Shown: positions 9,190 to 18,509, counted from the stretch's first letter. The stretch is DNA of 39,040 nt from Chromatium okenii (GCF_016583745.1 NZ_NRRQ01000027.1:1-39040), one strand, 5' to 3'. Notes: generated by a model from the sequence alone, not told the origin. Program-made: numbers and translations.

Positions 9190-9822
9190 ATGTATCACCA
9201 CGAGCATTGCGAAGGATTCCAATGTGAACAACAACAATTGGAAGCATCGCTCGCGCAATCCGGCAGCGAGCTGGGCGCGTTAGATCGGCTGATGGCGTGG
9301 TTTCGCCAGCGCAGCCTGTTTGTGCTGGCGTATGGCACCGGCTGCGGCGCGATTGAAATGCGCCCGCTGATGACGAGCCGCTTTGACGCCGAACGCTTCG
9401 GTATTATCGGCGCAGCGACGCCAAGACAGGCCGATGTGCTGGTCATCAGCGGCTATCTTGCGATTAAAACGCTCAAACGTGTCATTCGCAGTTATGAACA
9501 AATGCAGGCGCCGAAATATGTGATTGGGCTGGGCAGTTGCACGATTAACGGCGGCATGTATTGGGATTCTTACAACACAATCAAACAGTTAGATCATTAC
9601 ATTCCGGTTGATATGTACGTCAACGGCTGTATGCCGCGCCCAGAGGCGTTGATTGAGGGTTTTGTGGCGCTGCAACAACGTATCGCGGCGGGTACACCCA
9701 GCGGTTTTGAGCGTTACCGCGCAAATATCGACTGGTACAAAGCCAATCAGCGCCGCGTTTTGGGCGACAACATGCCGCCGGATTACACCTATGACTGGTA
9801 TCACGCCGGAGGCGTCGCCTGA
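9190..9822 (+). CDS. NuoB / MbhJ-like iron-sulfur subunit
   Basis: A 210-aa protein of the complex I 20 kDa / hydrogenase small subunit family that holds the proximal [4Fe-4S] cluster. The candidate ligands are C52 in YGTGCGAIEM, C117 in GLGSCTINGG and C147 in VNGCMPRPEAL. The family usually has a fourth: a tandem CC in NuoB or CxxC in MbhJ. Here the preceding positions are Gly. Two further Cys (C7, C12) are near the N-terminus. The ATG at 9190 follows TTGGAG and lies two bases after nuoH; an upstream in-frame ATG at 9160 lies inside nuoH and is unlikely. The stop overlaps the next start by one base. Confidence 0.92.
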   Translation: MYHHEHCEGFQCEQQQLEASLAQSGSELGALDRLMAWFRQRSLFVLAYGTGCGAIEMRPLMTSRFDAERFGIIGAATPRQADVLVISGYLAIKTLKRVIRSYEQMQAPKYVIGLGSCTINGGMYWDSYNTIKQLDHYIPVDMYVNGCMPRPEALIEGFVALQQRIAAGTPSGFERYRANIDWYKANQRRVLGDNMPPDYTYDWYHAGGVA

Positions 9823-10382
9823 TGTTGGATGCACTGCTGCCACAGCTTCATAGCTTTGAAATCATTGAACAAATGCAGCGCGGCGAGCGGCAAGCGTTCG
9901 TGCGTGTGCCGTCCGCGCAACTGTTTTCGCTGCTCGGGCTGCTCAAACAGAGTCACGGTTTTGTCACCCTGACCACGATTGCCTGCGCCGATTGGATGGA
10001 AGACGGCGTGTTTGGTCTGACGTATGTGCTCGAAACTGCCGAGCGCGACCGCGTGTTGGGCGTGCAAACGCACCTCGGACGCGACGGCGCGGCGCTGGAA
10101 ACGGCGATCCCGTTATGGCCGCAGGCGGAGATTTTTGAGCGCGAACTGCATGAAATGTTTGGAATTCCGATCAGCGGTCATCCCAGCCTCGGCGATTTCA
10201 TGTTGGAAGGTTGGACGCACACGCCGCCGATGCGCCGCGAGTTTGACACGCTGAAATTCGTGCAGGACACCTACGAAATGCGCGGCGGGCGTGAGGATAA
10301 TCAGGATGTCCGCGAGGCGATTCGTCGCCGCAAAGAGGCCAAAAAAGCGGCAGCGGCGGCAGCAAATGGAGATGCGGCATGA
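9822..10382 (+). CDS. NuoC / MbhK-like subunit
   Basis: A 186-aa protein of the complex I 30 kDa subunit family, which packs against the NuoD-like subunit in the hydrophilic arm and binds no cofactor. The family signature is FERELHEMFGIPISGHPSL, followed by LEGWTHTPPMRREF. The C-terminus is a charged Ala/Lys-rich tail (about residues 160-186), probably disordered. It overlaps both neighbours (TGATG with the preceding gene, ATGA with the next). Confidence 0.92.
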   Translation: MLDALLPQLHSFEIIEQMQRGERQAFVRVPSAQLFSLLGLLKQSHGFVTLTTIACADWMEDGVFGLTYVLETAERDRVLGVQTHLGRDGAALETAIPLWPQAEIFERELHEMFGIPISGHPSLGDFMLEGWTHTPPMRREFDTLKFVQDTYEMRGGREDNQDVREAIRRRKEAKKAAAAAANGDAA

Positions 10383-11482
10383 ACGAAACGATCAAAATTT
10401 TTCACGGTCCGCAGCATCCCGGCGTTACCGGCAATATGAGTTTGGAGCTTGATCTTGATGGCGAAACCATCGTTAAAGCGACCACGCATGTCGGTTATTT
10501 ACATCGCGGTTTTGAAAAACTCATTGAACGGCGCACCGTGATTCAAGCATTCACTATTGTGTGTCGTATTTGCGTTCCTGAACCTGATCCGAATGAAGAA
10601 AATTTTGCGCGGGGAATTGAAACGCTCGCCGGTTTAGAAATTAGCGAACGCGCAAAATATATTCGGGTCTTGATTTTAGAACTGGCGCGACTGCAAGCGC
10701 ATTATTTATGGTTGGCGGGTCAAGGCGGTTCTATTGGGCACGGAATTGTGCCGCAATGGGCGGTTGGTGAGCGCGATTATATTCTCGATTTATTTGAGGA
10801 AATCACCGGCGGACGGGTGTATCACATGTACATCTATCCGGGCGGCGTCAAGCGCGATTTACCGGATGGTTTATTAACGCGATTGAGTGACTTGCTGGAT
10901 GAATTAGACAAGCGGTTGCCCGAATACGACCGCGTATTTTTTGATAATACGGTTGTGAAAAAGCGGCTGCAACATGTGGGCGTGGTCAATCGCGCTGAAG
11001 CAATTGCCAATGGTTATAGCGGGCCGGTGATTCGTGGCTGCGGTATTGCCCGCGACGTACGGCGTGATATGCCTTATTTGGCGTATGATCAATTGGAATT
11101 TGAGATTCCAATTCAAACCGATGGCGACGCTTACGCTCGCGCATTAGTACGCCGTGCTGAGATGTATCAAAGCATTCGTATTCTGCGGCAGGTGATTGAA
11201 CAAATGCCGCCGACGGGTGAGATTCAATGTAAATTGCCCAAACACCGTAAATTTCTCATTCCCAAAGGTGAGACCTTTGTGCAAACCGAATCAGCGCGGG
11301 GTGCATACAGTTATTACATGGCGGGCGATGGCAGTGAATTCTTACGCCGAGTGCAAGTGCGCGGCCCGTCATTAGTTCACGCTTTCACGCTATTGGAACC
11401 GCTGTTAATTGGTGCGCAATTGTCGGATGTCGCGTTAATTATGGTGTCATTGGGAATTTGTCCGCCAGAAATTGAGCGTTAA
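10379..11482 (+). CDS. NuoD / MbhL-like large subunit without a full NiFe site
   Basis: A 367-aa protein of the complex I 49 kDa / group 4 [NiFe]-hydrogenase large-subunit family. It has GPQHPG at residues 10-15 and HVGYLHRGFEKL near residue 40. The hydrogenase N-terminal CxxC is present (C62 and C65 in VCRICVPEPDPNEENF), but the C-terminal DPCxxC is reduced to SLGICPPEIER with a single Cys (C361). A normal NiFe site needs all four, so hydrogenase activity is unlikely; this is the pattern expected for Mbx/Mbs or Ehr-type relatives. It ends 13 bases before a convergent restriction-modification gene. No ferredoxin-like MbhN/NuoI subunit follows. Confidence 0.92.
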   Translation: MNETIKIFHGPQHPGVTGNMSLELDLDGETIVKATTHVGYLHRGFEKLIERRTVIQAFTIVCRICVPEPDPNEENFARGIETLAGLEISERAKYIRVLILELARLQAHYLWLAGQGGSIGHGIVPQWAVGERDYILDLFEEITGGRVYHMYIYPGGVKRDLPDGLLTRLSDLLDELDKRLPEYDRVFFDNTVVKKRLQHVGVVNRAEAIANGYSGPVIRGCGIARDVRRDMPYLAYDQLEFEIPIQTDGDAYARALVRRAEMYQSIRILRQVIEQMPPTGEIQCKLPKHRKFLIPKGETFVQTESARGAYSYYMAGDGSEFLRRVQVRGPSLVHAFTLLEPLLIGAQLSDVALIMVSLGICPPEIER

Positions 11483-11495
11483 ACTGCATCGCCAT

Positions 11496-14400
11496 TTAAT
11501 CACCACTCCACGGCAATTGTTCCAGTTGGGCAATTGCCGTCATTGTGTCCACGCTCACCTGACACACCCGCGCTAATAATTCAATCACCTGCTCTTTATG
11601 GTCAGTAAACCGATAAGTATTGAAGTGCTCACGAATGGTTAAATCCTTCGGCGTTTTCTCTTTGTATTGATCCAACACCCATTCCAATGCCGAGCGATTG
11701 CCGAGTTGATACTGCCACACCGCTGGCGGGATATTTTCCAAAGTCGTTACGCCATCAATTTCAATTGATCCCGCTGCTTTATCGGCTTTTAAGCGACATT
11801 TAGGCGTTCCCGTTTTTTGATCCACGCGCTTGAATGCAAACGGTTTGACTTGCTCAAAATACGCATGAGCTTGAATTAACGTTGCGCCAATCGCCGCCCA
11901 TTGTATGAATTCAGGATGAAACGGAATGCGCGGAAATTCGGCTTGGAGGTTCAAAGCGAATTTGTGCCGATAGCGCGGATCATGCAGCACGGCGTAAACG
12001 TAATTAAAAACATCGCGCTTGGTGATTTCTGTATTCGCATAATGCTGTTGGAATTGCGTTAATGCCCAATTCGTGATGTTGTCATGTTTGGAGCCATCAA
12101 CGGCATAAACCCAGAGTGGTAAAAACTGGGTTTTCTCCAGTAAATCAAGACAGGGCAGCATTGACACTACCAACGTTTGAAACGGTTTTGCCTGCGGTGT
12201 ACCTGAAATTCCAATCGCTACATTGTCATACTTTAATCCAAATACCTTGTGTTGTAATGAGGGCATTTCGTTTAATGCTTTGCAAAAATAAAGCGTTAAA
12301 GCAACAAAAGGGCGATAAATAGATTTTGTTAAAAGTTTGCTGTTATACGCATAACGGCGATTTTTTAGAAGATCGTTTTTTACTGCACGAGACCACTTAA
12401 TTTTTTCATCAAAACTTGCTTTAAGCCGCCGCACAGATTCATAGTGACCAATAAAGTATTTTACTTTTTTAGTGACTTCTTGAACACTAAATCCATAGAC
12501 CCATTCATCCCGACTGGTCACCACACCTAACGAATACAGCTGAAAAATTACTTCATCCGTTTTTTTCGCTTTTCCTTCCTTGTTGGCGACCGCCAACCAT
12601 TGGCTCCAATCTTCATGCGGTTGATTCAACCATTCGCCGCGTTCATTGGGCGTAATCCGATTAAATTCTCCAGCTCTTGCTAAAACACGCAGTTGATTTC
12701 GGAGTAACCAACAGCGTTTTTCAGTTGCAGGGAGAAAATCATCCAGTGCAATATAGCGAATAGCGCAGTCCTCAACTGCTGCTGGTTTTCGTACTAAAAA
12801 CATGATAGCAACACCAGTTTGAATGCCAAAAATATTGTGCTGAGTTCCAGATATTTTGGGATTTTTACGCACGTCACTCATTAAATCGACAATCCAAATT
12901 TCCTGAAACTCCGTTGCCAATGTTTTACGTAAACCATCCGCTTGACGCGAATCCAGATAAGAGCGATTGGTGATAAAGCCAATGATTCCCTGTTCACCAA
13001 TTCGATCCGATGCCCAGCGTAAAAATCGCACATAAGGATCATAGAGCTTGGTTTTCTGTGCTGTACTCGCTGCCAGATAAGTCTCTTTAATGCGTTGATC
13101 AGCTAATAACGCCGGATCATTTTTATTGTTGTCGTTTTCATTTTTCTGGTTGGCATTATATGGCGGATTGCCCAAAATCACCGGAATCGTGCATTGATTT
13201 TGGTTCAAAATGCGCAGTTGGTTTTCATTGGTAATGCTCCCCAATAAATCATTTACTGCGCCTTTATGTTGTAACTGAAACCCCCAGTTTTCTAAAGTAT
13301 TGACAAAACAAGCTCCGCTAAATTCACGCCATTGTTCAGTTGCTTCATAATAGGCTTGTTCAATGTTTAAGCACGAAATGTAATACGGTAAAATTGAAAT
13401 TTCATTGGCGTGAATTTCACCATCAAATTTACGGATTAACGCCTGCTTATCACCGCGCAGATATTCAATCAAATCGACAATAAAGGTGCCGGTTCCCGTG
13501 CAAGGATCAAGAATATCTAAACCGGGATCCGCCAAGCGTTTATTAAAATGCTGCTGTGCTAACCAATCGCAACCCGCAATAATGAATCGCACCGCCTCGC
13601 TGGGCGTATAGACAACGCCTAAGCGATCTGCATCCTTTGGATTGTAGGCACTATAAAAATCTTCATAGACTTGTTTAAGAAAATCCTGTTTTTCTGCGGA
13701 AGTGATTGCATTCGCAGCAGTACGTCGAATTGCAGCAAAATATGGCTCTAAGCGTTTTAATAGTTCTTTACGAGTTCCGCCATAAAAAAAGGTGCTTTCC
13801 AATTCACAGATTGCGCGTGCTAAATGGTTTTCTTGATGAAAATTAACATCAGAAAAAATCGCCCGAAAAATTTGATCGGTGAGAATATGCTGAATCAGCA
13901 TTTCATCCACATGATCGTTGGTGACGCGCTCGCCAATTGCCCGTTGACACAATGTAAAGAATTGAGTTGCTTGCGCTTGAAAAGCGGCATGATTGCGGTG
14001 CGCAGCAACTAACAACTCTTTCAATGCCCGTGCCACACCCGGCAATTCAACCATGAATTGACTGCGAGCAATGCGGAAATCCTGCACTGCTGGCAATTCA
14101 TAATTAAAAAAGCAATCCAGCAACCGCTTCAATGCTTTGCCATCTGTCACCGCGCACCGCATCACTTCTGCGCCCTGCTGCAATAAAATGGCAGTGCGGG
14201 TATCTTCAAAAATGATGTTATCGTTGGGATAACCTTTGGCTAATTTAGCGGCGATTTCTTTTTCTAAATCATCTTTTTCATCTTTTGCTTCCCACCAGCC
14301 ATGAACCAATCGCAGCCGATCTAATAACACACCATCGGCGCGTAAATTGGCTCCGTTGGGCGCTTTGAATGGATATTCAGCCACGACAATCAATTGTTGC

Positions 14401-14519
14401 TGTTCACCAAGATCACGCAACAAATTTTGAAACGCAGCGCGTAACATGCTTTCATTCTCTGCGCCCGCGATGCGCTGTAATTCATCAAGTTCGCGCCAAT
14501 AGTTTTGAATTTCAATCAT
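11496..14519 (-). CDS. Single-chain restriction-modification enzyme (Type IIG / ISP-like), copy A
   Basis: A 1007-aa protein combining endonuclease and adenine methyltransferase. The N-terminal region has a PD-(D/E)xK-like motif: D62 (RADGVLLD), then E77-A-K79 (WWEAKDEKDD). The methyltransferase has motif I DPCTGTGTF (338-346) and catalytic NPPY (451-454), typical of N6-adenine methylases. The C-terminus (about 810-1000) resembles the specificity domain of Type ISP enzymes (NITNWALTQFQQHY, VYAVLHDPRYRHKFALNL). No helicase motifs lie between nuclease and methylase, so it is not a true Type ISP enzyme. It is a close paralogue of the gene just upstream; they differ most at residues about 518-630. 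Confidence 0.85.
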   Translation of the reverse strand: MIEIQNYWRELDELQRIAGAENESMLRAAFQNLLRDLGEQQQLIVVAEYPFKAPNGANLRADGVLLDRLRLVHGWWEAKDEKDDLEKEIAAKLAKGYPNDNIIFEDTRTAILLQQGAEVMRCAVTDGKALKRLLDCFFNYELPAVQDFRIARSQFMVELPGVARALKELLVAAHRNHAAFQAQATQFFTLCQRAIGERVTNDHVDEMLIQHILTDQIFRAIFSDVNFHQENHLARAICELESTFFYGGTRKELLKRLEPYFAAIRRTAANAITSAEKQDFLKQVYEDFYSAYNPKDADRLGVVYTPSEAVRFIIAGCDWLAQQHFNKRLADPGLDILDPCTGTGTFIVDLIEYLRGDKQALIRKFDGEIHANEISILPYYISCLNIEQAYYEATEQWREFSGACFVNTLENWGFQLQHKGAVNDLLGSITNENQLRILNQNQCTIPVILGNPPYNANQKNENDNNKNDPALLADQRIKETYLAASTAQKTKLYDPYVRFLRWASDRIGEQGIIGFITNRSYLDSRQADGLRKTLATEFQEIWIVDLMSDVRKNPKISGTQHNIFGIQTGVAIMFLVRKPAAVEDCAIRYIALDDFLPATEKRCWLLRNQLRVLARAGEFNRITPNERGEWLNQPHEDWSQWLAVANKEGKAKKTDEVIFQLYSLGVVTSRDEWVYGFSVQEVTKKVKYFIGHYESVRRLKASFDEKIKWSRAVKNDLLKNRRYAYNSKLLTKSIYRPFVALTLYFCKALNEMPSLQHKVFGLKYDNVAIGISGTPQAKPFQTLVVSMLPCLDLLEKTQFLPLWVYAVDGSKHDNITNWALTQFQQHYANTEITKRDVFNYVYAVLHDPRYRHKFALNLQAEFPRIPFHPEFIQWAAIGATLIQAHAYFEQVKPFAFKRVDQKTGTPKCRLKADKAAGSIEIDGVTTLENIPPAVWQYQLGNRSALEWVLDQYKEKTPKDLTIREHFNTYRFTDHKEQVIELLARVCQVSVDTMTAIAQLEQLPWSGD

Positions 14520-14605
14520 TGTCTGTTCAGCTCTGTTATTTATGCTAAAAGTGACGCAACAAATAAATTGTAAAATTTAATAGTCGCTTGAATTATAACC
14601 GAAAT
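14520..14605 (-). other. AT-rich spacer between the two restriction-modification genes
   Basis: 86 AT-rich bases separate the two paralogues. This is enough room for a promoter of copy A, but I could not find a -35/-10 pair with good spacing. Confidence 0.35.
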
Positions 14606-17600
14606 TCAATCACTATTCCATGACAATTGTTCTAGTTGGTCAATTGCCGTCATTGTCTCCACGCTTACCTGACACACCCGCGCCAATAATTCAATTACCT
14701 GCTCTTTATGGTCAGCAAAGCGATAGGTATTGAAGTGCTCACGAATAGTTAAATCCTTCGGTGTTTTCTCTTTGTATTGATCCAACACCCATTCCAACGC
14801 CGAGCGATTGCCGAGTTGATACTGCCACGCTGCTGGCGGGATATTTTCCAAAGTCGTCACGCCGTCAATCTCAATTGATCCCGCTGCTTTATCGGCTTTT
14901 AAGCGACATTTAGGCGTTCCCGTTTTTTGATCCACGCGCTTGAATGCAAACGGTTTGACTTGCTCAAAATACGCATGAGTTTGAATTAACGTTGCGCCAA
15001 TCGCCGCCCATTGTGTGAATTCAGGATGAAACGGAATGCGCGGAATTTCCGCTTTGAGATTCAAAGCGAATTTGTGCCGATAACGCGGATCATGCAGCAC
15101 AGCGTAAACGTAATTGAAAATATCGCGCTTGGTGATTTCTGTATTCGTATAATGCTGTTGGAATTGCGTTAATGCCCAATTCGTGATGTTGTCATGTTTG
15201 GAACCATCAGCGGCATAAACCCAGAGCGGAAAAAAGTTAGGCTGTTCAAGAAAGTGAAGGTCTGGCAGCATTGATACTGCTAATGCTTGAAACGGTTTTT
15301 TAATGGGTATGCCTGAAATGCCAATTGCTAAATTGTCATACTTTAATCCAAATAATTTGTGCTGCAATGATGGCATCTCATTTAATGCTTTACAAAAATA
15401 AAGTGTTAAAACAACAAAGGGACGGTAAACAGAGTGTATCAACAGCGTACTGTCATAAGTATAACGGCGATCTTTTAGAAGATCGTTTTTCACTGCACGA
15501 GACCACTTGATTTTTTCATCAAAACCCGTTTTAAGATGACGCACAGATTCATAGTGACTAATAAAGTATTTCACTTTTTTAGTGACTTCTTGAGTGGTAA
15601 ATCCATATACCCATTCATCTCGACTTGTTACCACGCCTAATGAATACAGCTTAAAAATCACGTCCTCAGTCTTTCCCGCTTTTCCTTCTTTGCTGGCTAC
15701 CGCTAACCAATTACTCCAATTCTCATATGGTTGATTCAACCAGTTGCTGCTGCTATTGGGACGAATACGATGAAAGTCACCAGCTTGCGCTAATTGATGC
15801 AACTGATGTCCTCTTAACCAGCGGCGCTTGTCAAGTGCAGTTAAAAAGTCATTCACAGCGTAATAATGAATAGCACAGCCCGTCGTTAATGACGGATTGC
15901 GCACCAGAAAATAGAGCGCAATGCCCACGCGAATTTTATCATCAAATACATTGCCACCTTCACAACGACGCTGGTCGCCGCTGGTGCGGGCATTTCCTTT
16001 TAGATCAACAATCCAAATCTCTTGAAATTCCTGCGCGACTACTTTACGCAATCCATCAAATCCTCTTGCTTCAATAAAAGAAGAATTGCTAATAAAGGCA
16101 ACAATTCCCTGCTCCCCAATCCGATCTGATGCCCAGCGTAAAAAGCGCACATAAGGATCATAGAGCTTGGTTTTTTGCGCCGTGCTCGCTGCTAGATAAG
16201 TCTCTTTAATACGTTGATCGGCTAATACTTCGGGATCATTTTTGTTGTTATCATTCTCGTTTTTCTGATTGGCGTTATAGGGTGGATTGCCTAAAATCAC
16301 CGGAATGGTGCGCTGATTTTGATGTTGAATCCGCGTTTGATTTTCGTCGGTTAAACTGCCAAATAAATCATCAATTGAACCTTTGTGTGCTAACTCAAAA
16401 CCCCAATTCTCCAGCGTATTGACAAAACAAGCACCGTTAAATTCGCACCATTCATTGGTTGCTTCATAATAGGCTTGTTCGATGTTTAAGCACGAAATGT
16501 AATAGGGCAGAATTGAAATCTCGTTGGCGTGAATGTCGTGCTTAAATTTACGGATTAACGCCTGTTTATCACCGCGCAGATATTCAATCAAATCGACAAT
16601 AAAGGTGCCGGTTCCCGTGCAAGGATCAAGAATATCTAAACCAGAATCCGCCAACCGCTTATTAAAATGCTGCTGTGCCAACCAATCGCAACCCACAATA
16701 ATAAATCGCACCGCCTCGCTGGGCGTATAGACAACGCCTAAACGATCTGCATCTTTGGGATTATAGGCGCTGTAAAAATCTTCATAAACTTGCTTGAGAA
16801 ACCCTTGCTTTTCTGAGGAAGTAATTGTATTTGCAGCAGTGCGGCGAATGGCAGCAAAATAGGGTTCTAACCGCTTTAATAACTCCTTGCGCGTACTGCC
16901 GTGTAAAAACGTATGTTCTAATTGACCAATCGCCCGCGCTAAATGGTTTTCCTGATGAAAATTAACATCAGAAAAGATTGCCCGGAAAATTTGATCGGTG
17001 AGAATATGCTGAATCAGCATGTCATCCACATGATCTTTGGTCACGCGCTCGCCAATTGCGCGTTGACACAATGCAAAAAATTGAGTTGCTTGTAATTGAA
17101 AAGCGGCATGATTGCGGTGCGCAGCAATTAACAATTCTTTCAACGCCCGCGCCACACCCGGCAACTCAACCATGAATTGACTGCGAGCAACGCGGAAATC
17201 CTGCACTGCTGGCAATTCATAATTAAAAAAGCAATCTAGCAACCGCTTCAATGCTTTGCCATCTGTCACTTCACAACGCATCACTTCTGCGCTCTGCTGT
17301 AATAAAACGGCAGTGCGGGTATCTTCAAAAATGATGTTATCGTTGGGATAACCTTTGGCTAATTTAGCGGCGATTTCTTTCTCTAAATCATCTTTTTCAT
17401 CTTTGGCTTCCCACCAGCCATGCACTAAACGCAGACGATCTAATAACACACCATCGGCGCGTAAATTGGCTCCAGTAGGCGCTTTGAATGGATATTCAGC
17501 CACGACAATTAAGTGCTGTTGTTCACCAAAATCACGGAGTAAATTTTGAAACGCGGCGCGTAACATGCTTTCGTTTTCTGCACCGGCGATGCGCCGCAAT

Positions 17601-17638
17601 TCGTCAAGTTCACGCCAGTAGTTTTGAATTTCAATCAC
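14606..17638 (-). CDS. Single-chain restriction-modification enzyme (Type IIG / ISP-like), copy B
   Basis: A 1010-aa paralogue of copy A with the same order: PD-(D/E)xK-like nuclease (RADGVLLD...WWEAKDEKDD), methyltransferase motif I DPCTGTGTF, NPPY, and the ISP-type C-terminal specificity domain, nearly identical to copy A. After NPPY the region starting SNSSFIEARGFDGLRK and continuing DLKGNARTSGDQRRCEGGNVF belongs to a different sequence variant from the matching region of copy A. Translation starts with GTG at 17638, inside the last eight bases of murI, which suggests translational coupling to the cell-wall operon. The methylase and nuclease are in one chain, so no separate partner is needed. 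Confidence 0.85.
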   Translation of the reverse strand: MIEIQNYWRELDELRRIAGAENESMLRAAFQNLLRDFGEQQHLIVVAEYPFKAPTGANLRADGVLLDRLRLVHGWWEAKDEKDDLEKEIAAKLAKGYPNDNIIFEDTRTAVLLQQSAEVMRCEVTDGKALKRLLDCFFNYELPAVQDFRVARSQFMVELPGVARALKELLIAAHRNHAAFQLQATQFFALCQRAIGERVTKDHVDDMLIQHILTDQIFRAIFSDVNFHQENHLARAIGQLEHTFLHGSTRKELLKRLEPYFAAIRRTAANTITSSEKQGFLKQVYEDFYSAYNPKDADRLGVVYTPSEAVRFIIVGCDWLAQQHFNKRLADSGLDILDPCTGTGTFIVDLIEYLRGDKQALIRKFKHDIHANEISILPYYISCLNIEQAYYEATNEWCEFNGACFVNTLENWGFELAHKGSIDDLFGSLTDENQTRIQHQNQRTIPVILGNPPYNANQKNENDNNKNDPEVLADQRIKETYLAASTAQKTKLYDPYVRFLRWASDRIGEQGIVAFISNSSFIEARGFDGLRKVVAQEFQEIWIVDLKGNARTSGDQRRCEGGNVFDDKIRVGIALYFLVRNPSLTTGCAIHYYAVNDFLTALDKRRWLRGHQLHQLAQAGDFHRIRPNSSSNWLNQPYENWSNWLAVASKEGKAGKTEDVIFKLYSLGVVTSRDEWVYGFTTQEVTKKVKYFISHYESVRHLKTGFDEKIKWSRAVKNDLLKDRRYTYDSTLLIHSVYRPFVVLTLYFCKALNEMPSLQHKLFGLKYDNLAIGISGIPIKKPFQALAVSMLPDLHFLEQPNFFPLWVYAADGSKHDNITNWALTQFQQHYTNTEITKRDIFNYVYAVLHDPRYRHKFALNLKAEIPRIPFHPEFTQWAAIGATLIQTHAYFEQVKPFAFKRVDQKTGTPKCRLKADKAAGSIEIDGVTTLENIPPAAWQYQLGNRSALEWVLDQYKEKTPKDLTIREHFNTYRFADHKEQVIELLARVCQVSVETMTAIDQLEQLSWNSD

Positions 17639-18509
17639 GGTCGTTTTCTCTCTCTACGTTATGATAATTTTGCGCCGTCCAAGGCAATAAACGAGCGTCT
17701 GGATTCCACAAGCGGTTTAATAACTTTTGCGTATGCGCCAATTCGCCACTTGTCCAAAACCATTCCTGTCCTATTTGCGACGGTGGTGCAAGTAACGCCG
17801 TTTCCGTCAAGCGCCGGCGTACCTGCCGCGCCACCGCCGCGCCAGAATCCAAAATGGTCACGTTCGTGCCGACAAGTTCCGCGATCAGGGGCGTTAAATG
17901 CGGGTAATGGGTGCAACCGAGCACGAGCGTGTCAGCACCAGCATCCAGCAATGGCGCGAGTAATTCGGCAACCAAGCGGCGCGTCACGGCGCTGTCAAGA
18001 TCGCCCGCTTCCACCTGTTCCACCAAGCCCGGACAGGGCTGCGGCACGATTCGTACCGGCTGATGTGCAAATTTGGCGATCAAGGTGGCGAACTTGGCGC
18101 TGGCGAGCGTTTGGCGCGTCGCCATGACGCCAATCACGCCGGAGCGCGTGTGGGCGAGCGCCGGTTTGACAGCGGGTTCGAGGCCGATGATTGGCACCGC
18201 ATAACGCTGCCGCAGCAGTCGCGCTGCCGCGCCAGTGGCGGTGTTGCAGGCGATCACAATCGCTTTAACACCTTGATTTAACAAGAATTCAGTGACGGCA
18301 ACCGAGCGGGCGACAATCATCGCAGTGGGTTTGTCGCCGTAGGGCGCATGGCCAGAATCGGCGACGTAGAGCAGGTGTTCATGTGGCAATTCGCGGCGAA
18401 TGTCGCGCAGTACGGATAAACCGCCGACGCCGGAATCAAATACGCCGAGCGGGTGATGCGGTAGCAGAATAGAAGTTGGCGCTTGTTTGACGTTTGCTGC
18501 GCTAATCAT
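17631..18509 (-). CDS. murI: Glutamate racemase
   Basis: A 292-aa cytoplasmic enzyme that converts L- to D-glutamate for peptidoglycan precursors. Signatures are GVFDSGVGGLSVLRDI with the catalytic-region Asp, YVADSGHAPYGDKP, the first catalytic Cys in IACNTATG and the second in VLGCTHYPHL. The ATG at 18509 gives a slightly long N-terminus (about 20 residues before the conserved FDSG). It lies downstream of mrdB with a 51-base gap and is probably the last housekeeping gene of the mre-mrd transcript. Its 3' end overlaps the restriction-modification gene. Confidence 0.96.
   Translation of the reverse strand: MISAANVKQAPTSILLPHHPLGVFDSGVGGLSVLRDIRRELPHEHLLYVADSGHAPYGDKPTAMIVARSVAVTEFLLNQGVKAIVIACNTATGAAARLLRQRYAVPIIGLEPAVKPALAHTRSGVIGVMATRQTLASAKFATLIAKFAHQPVRIVPQPCPGLVEQVEAGDLDSAVTRRLVAELLAPLLDAGADTLVLGCTHYPHLTPLIAELVGTNVTILDSGAAVARQVRRRLTETALLAPPSQIGQEWFWTSGELAHTQKLLNRLWNPDARLLPWTAQNYHNVERENDRD

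Noticed and set aside
10379..11482. Energy-converting [NiFe] hydrogenase large subunit
   Set aside because: The C-terminal CxxC is missing; only C62, C65 and C361 remain, so a NiFe centre is unlikely.
11496..17638. Type ISP or BREX PglX-type system
   Set aside because: There are no helicase motifs in either protein and no BREX partner genes; both nuclease and methylase motifs are in the same chain.
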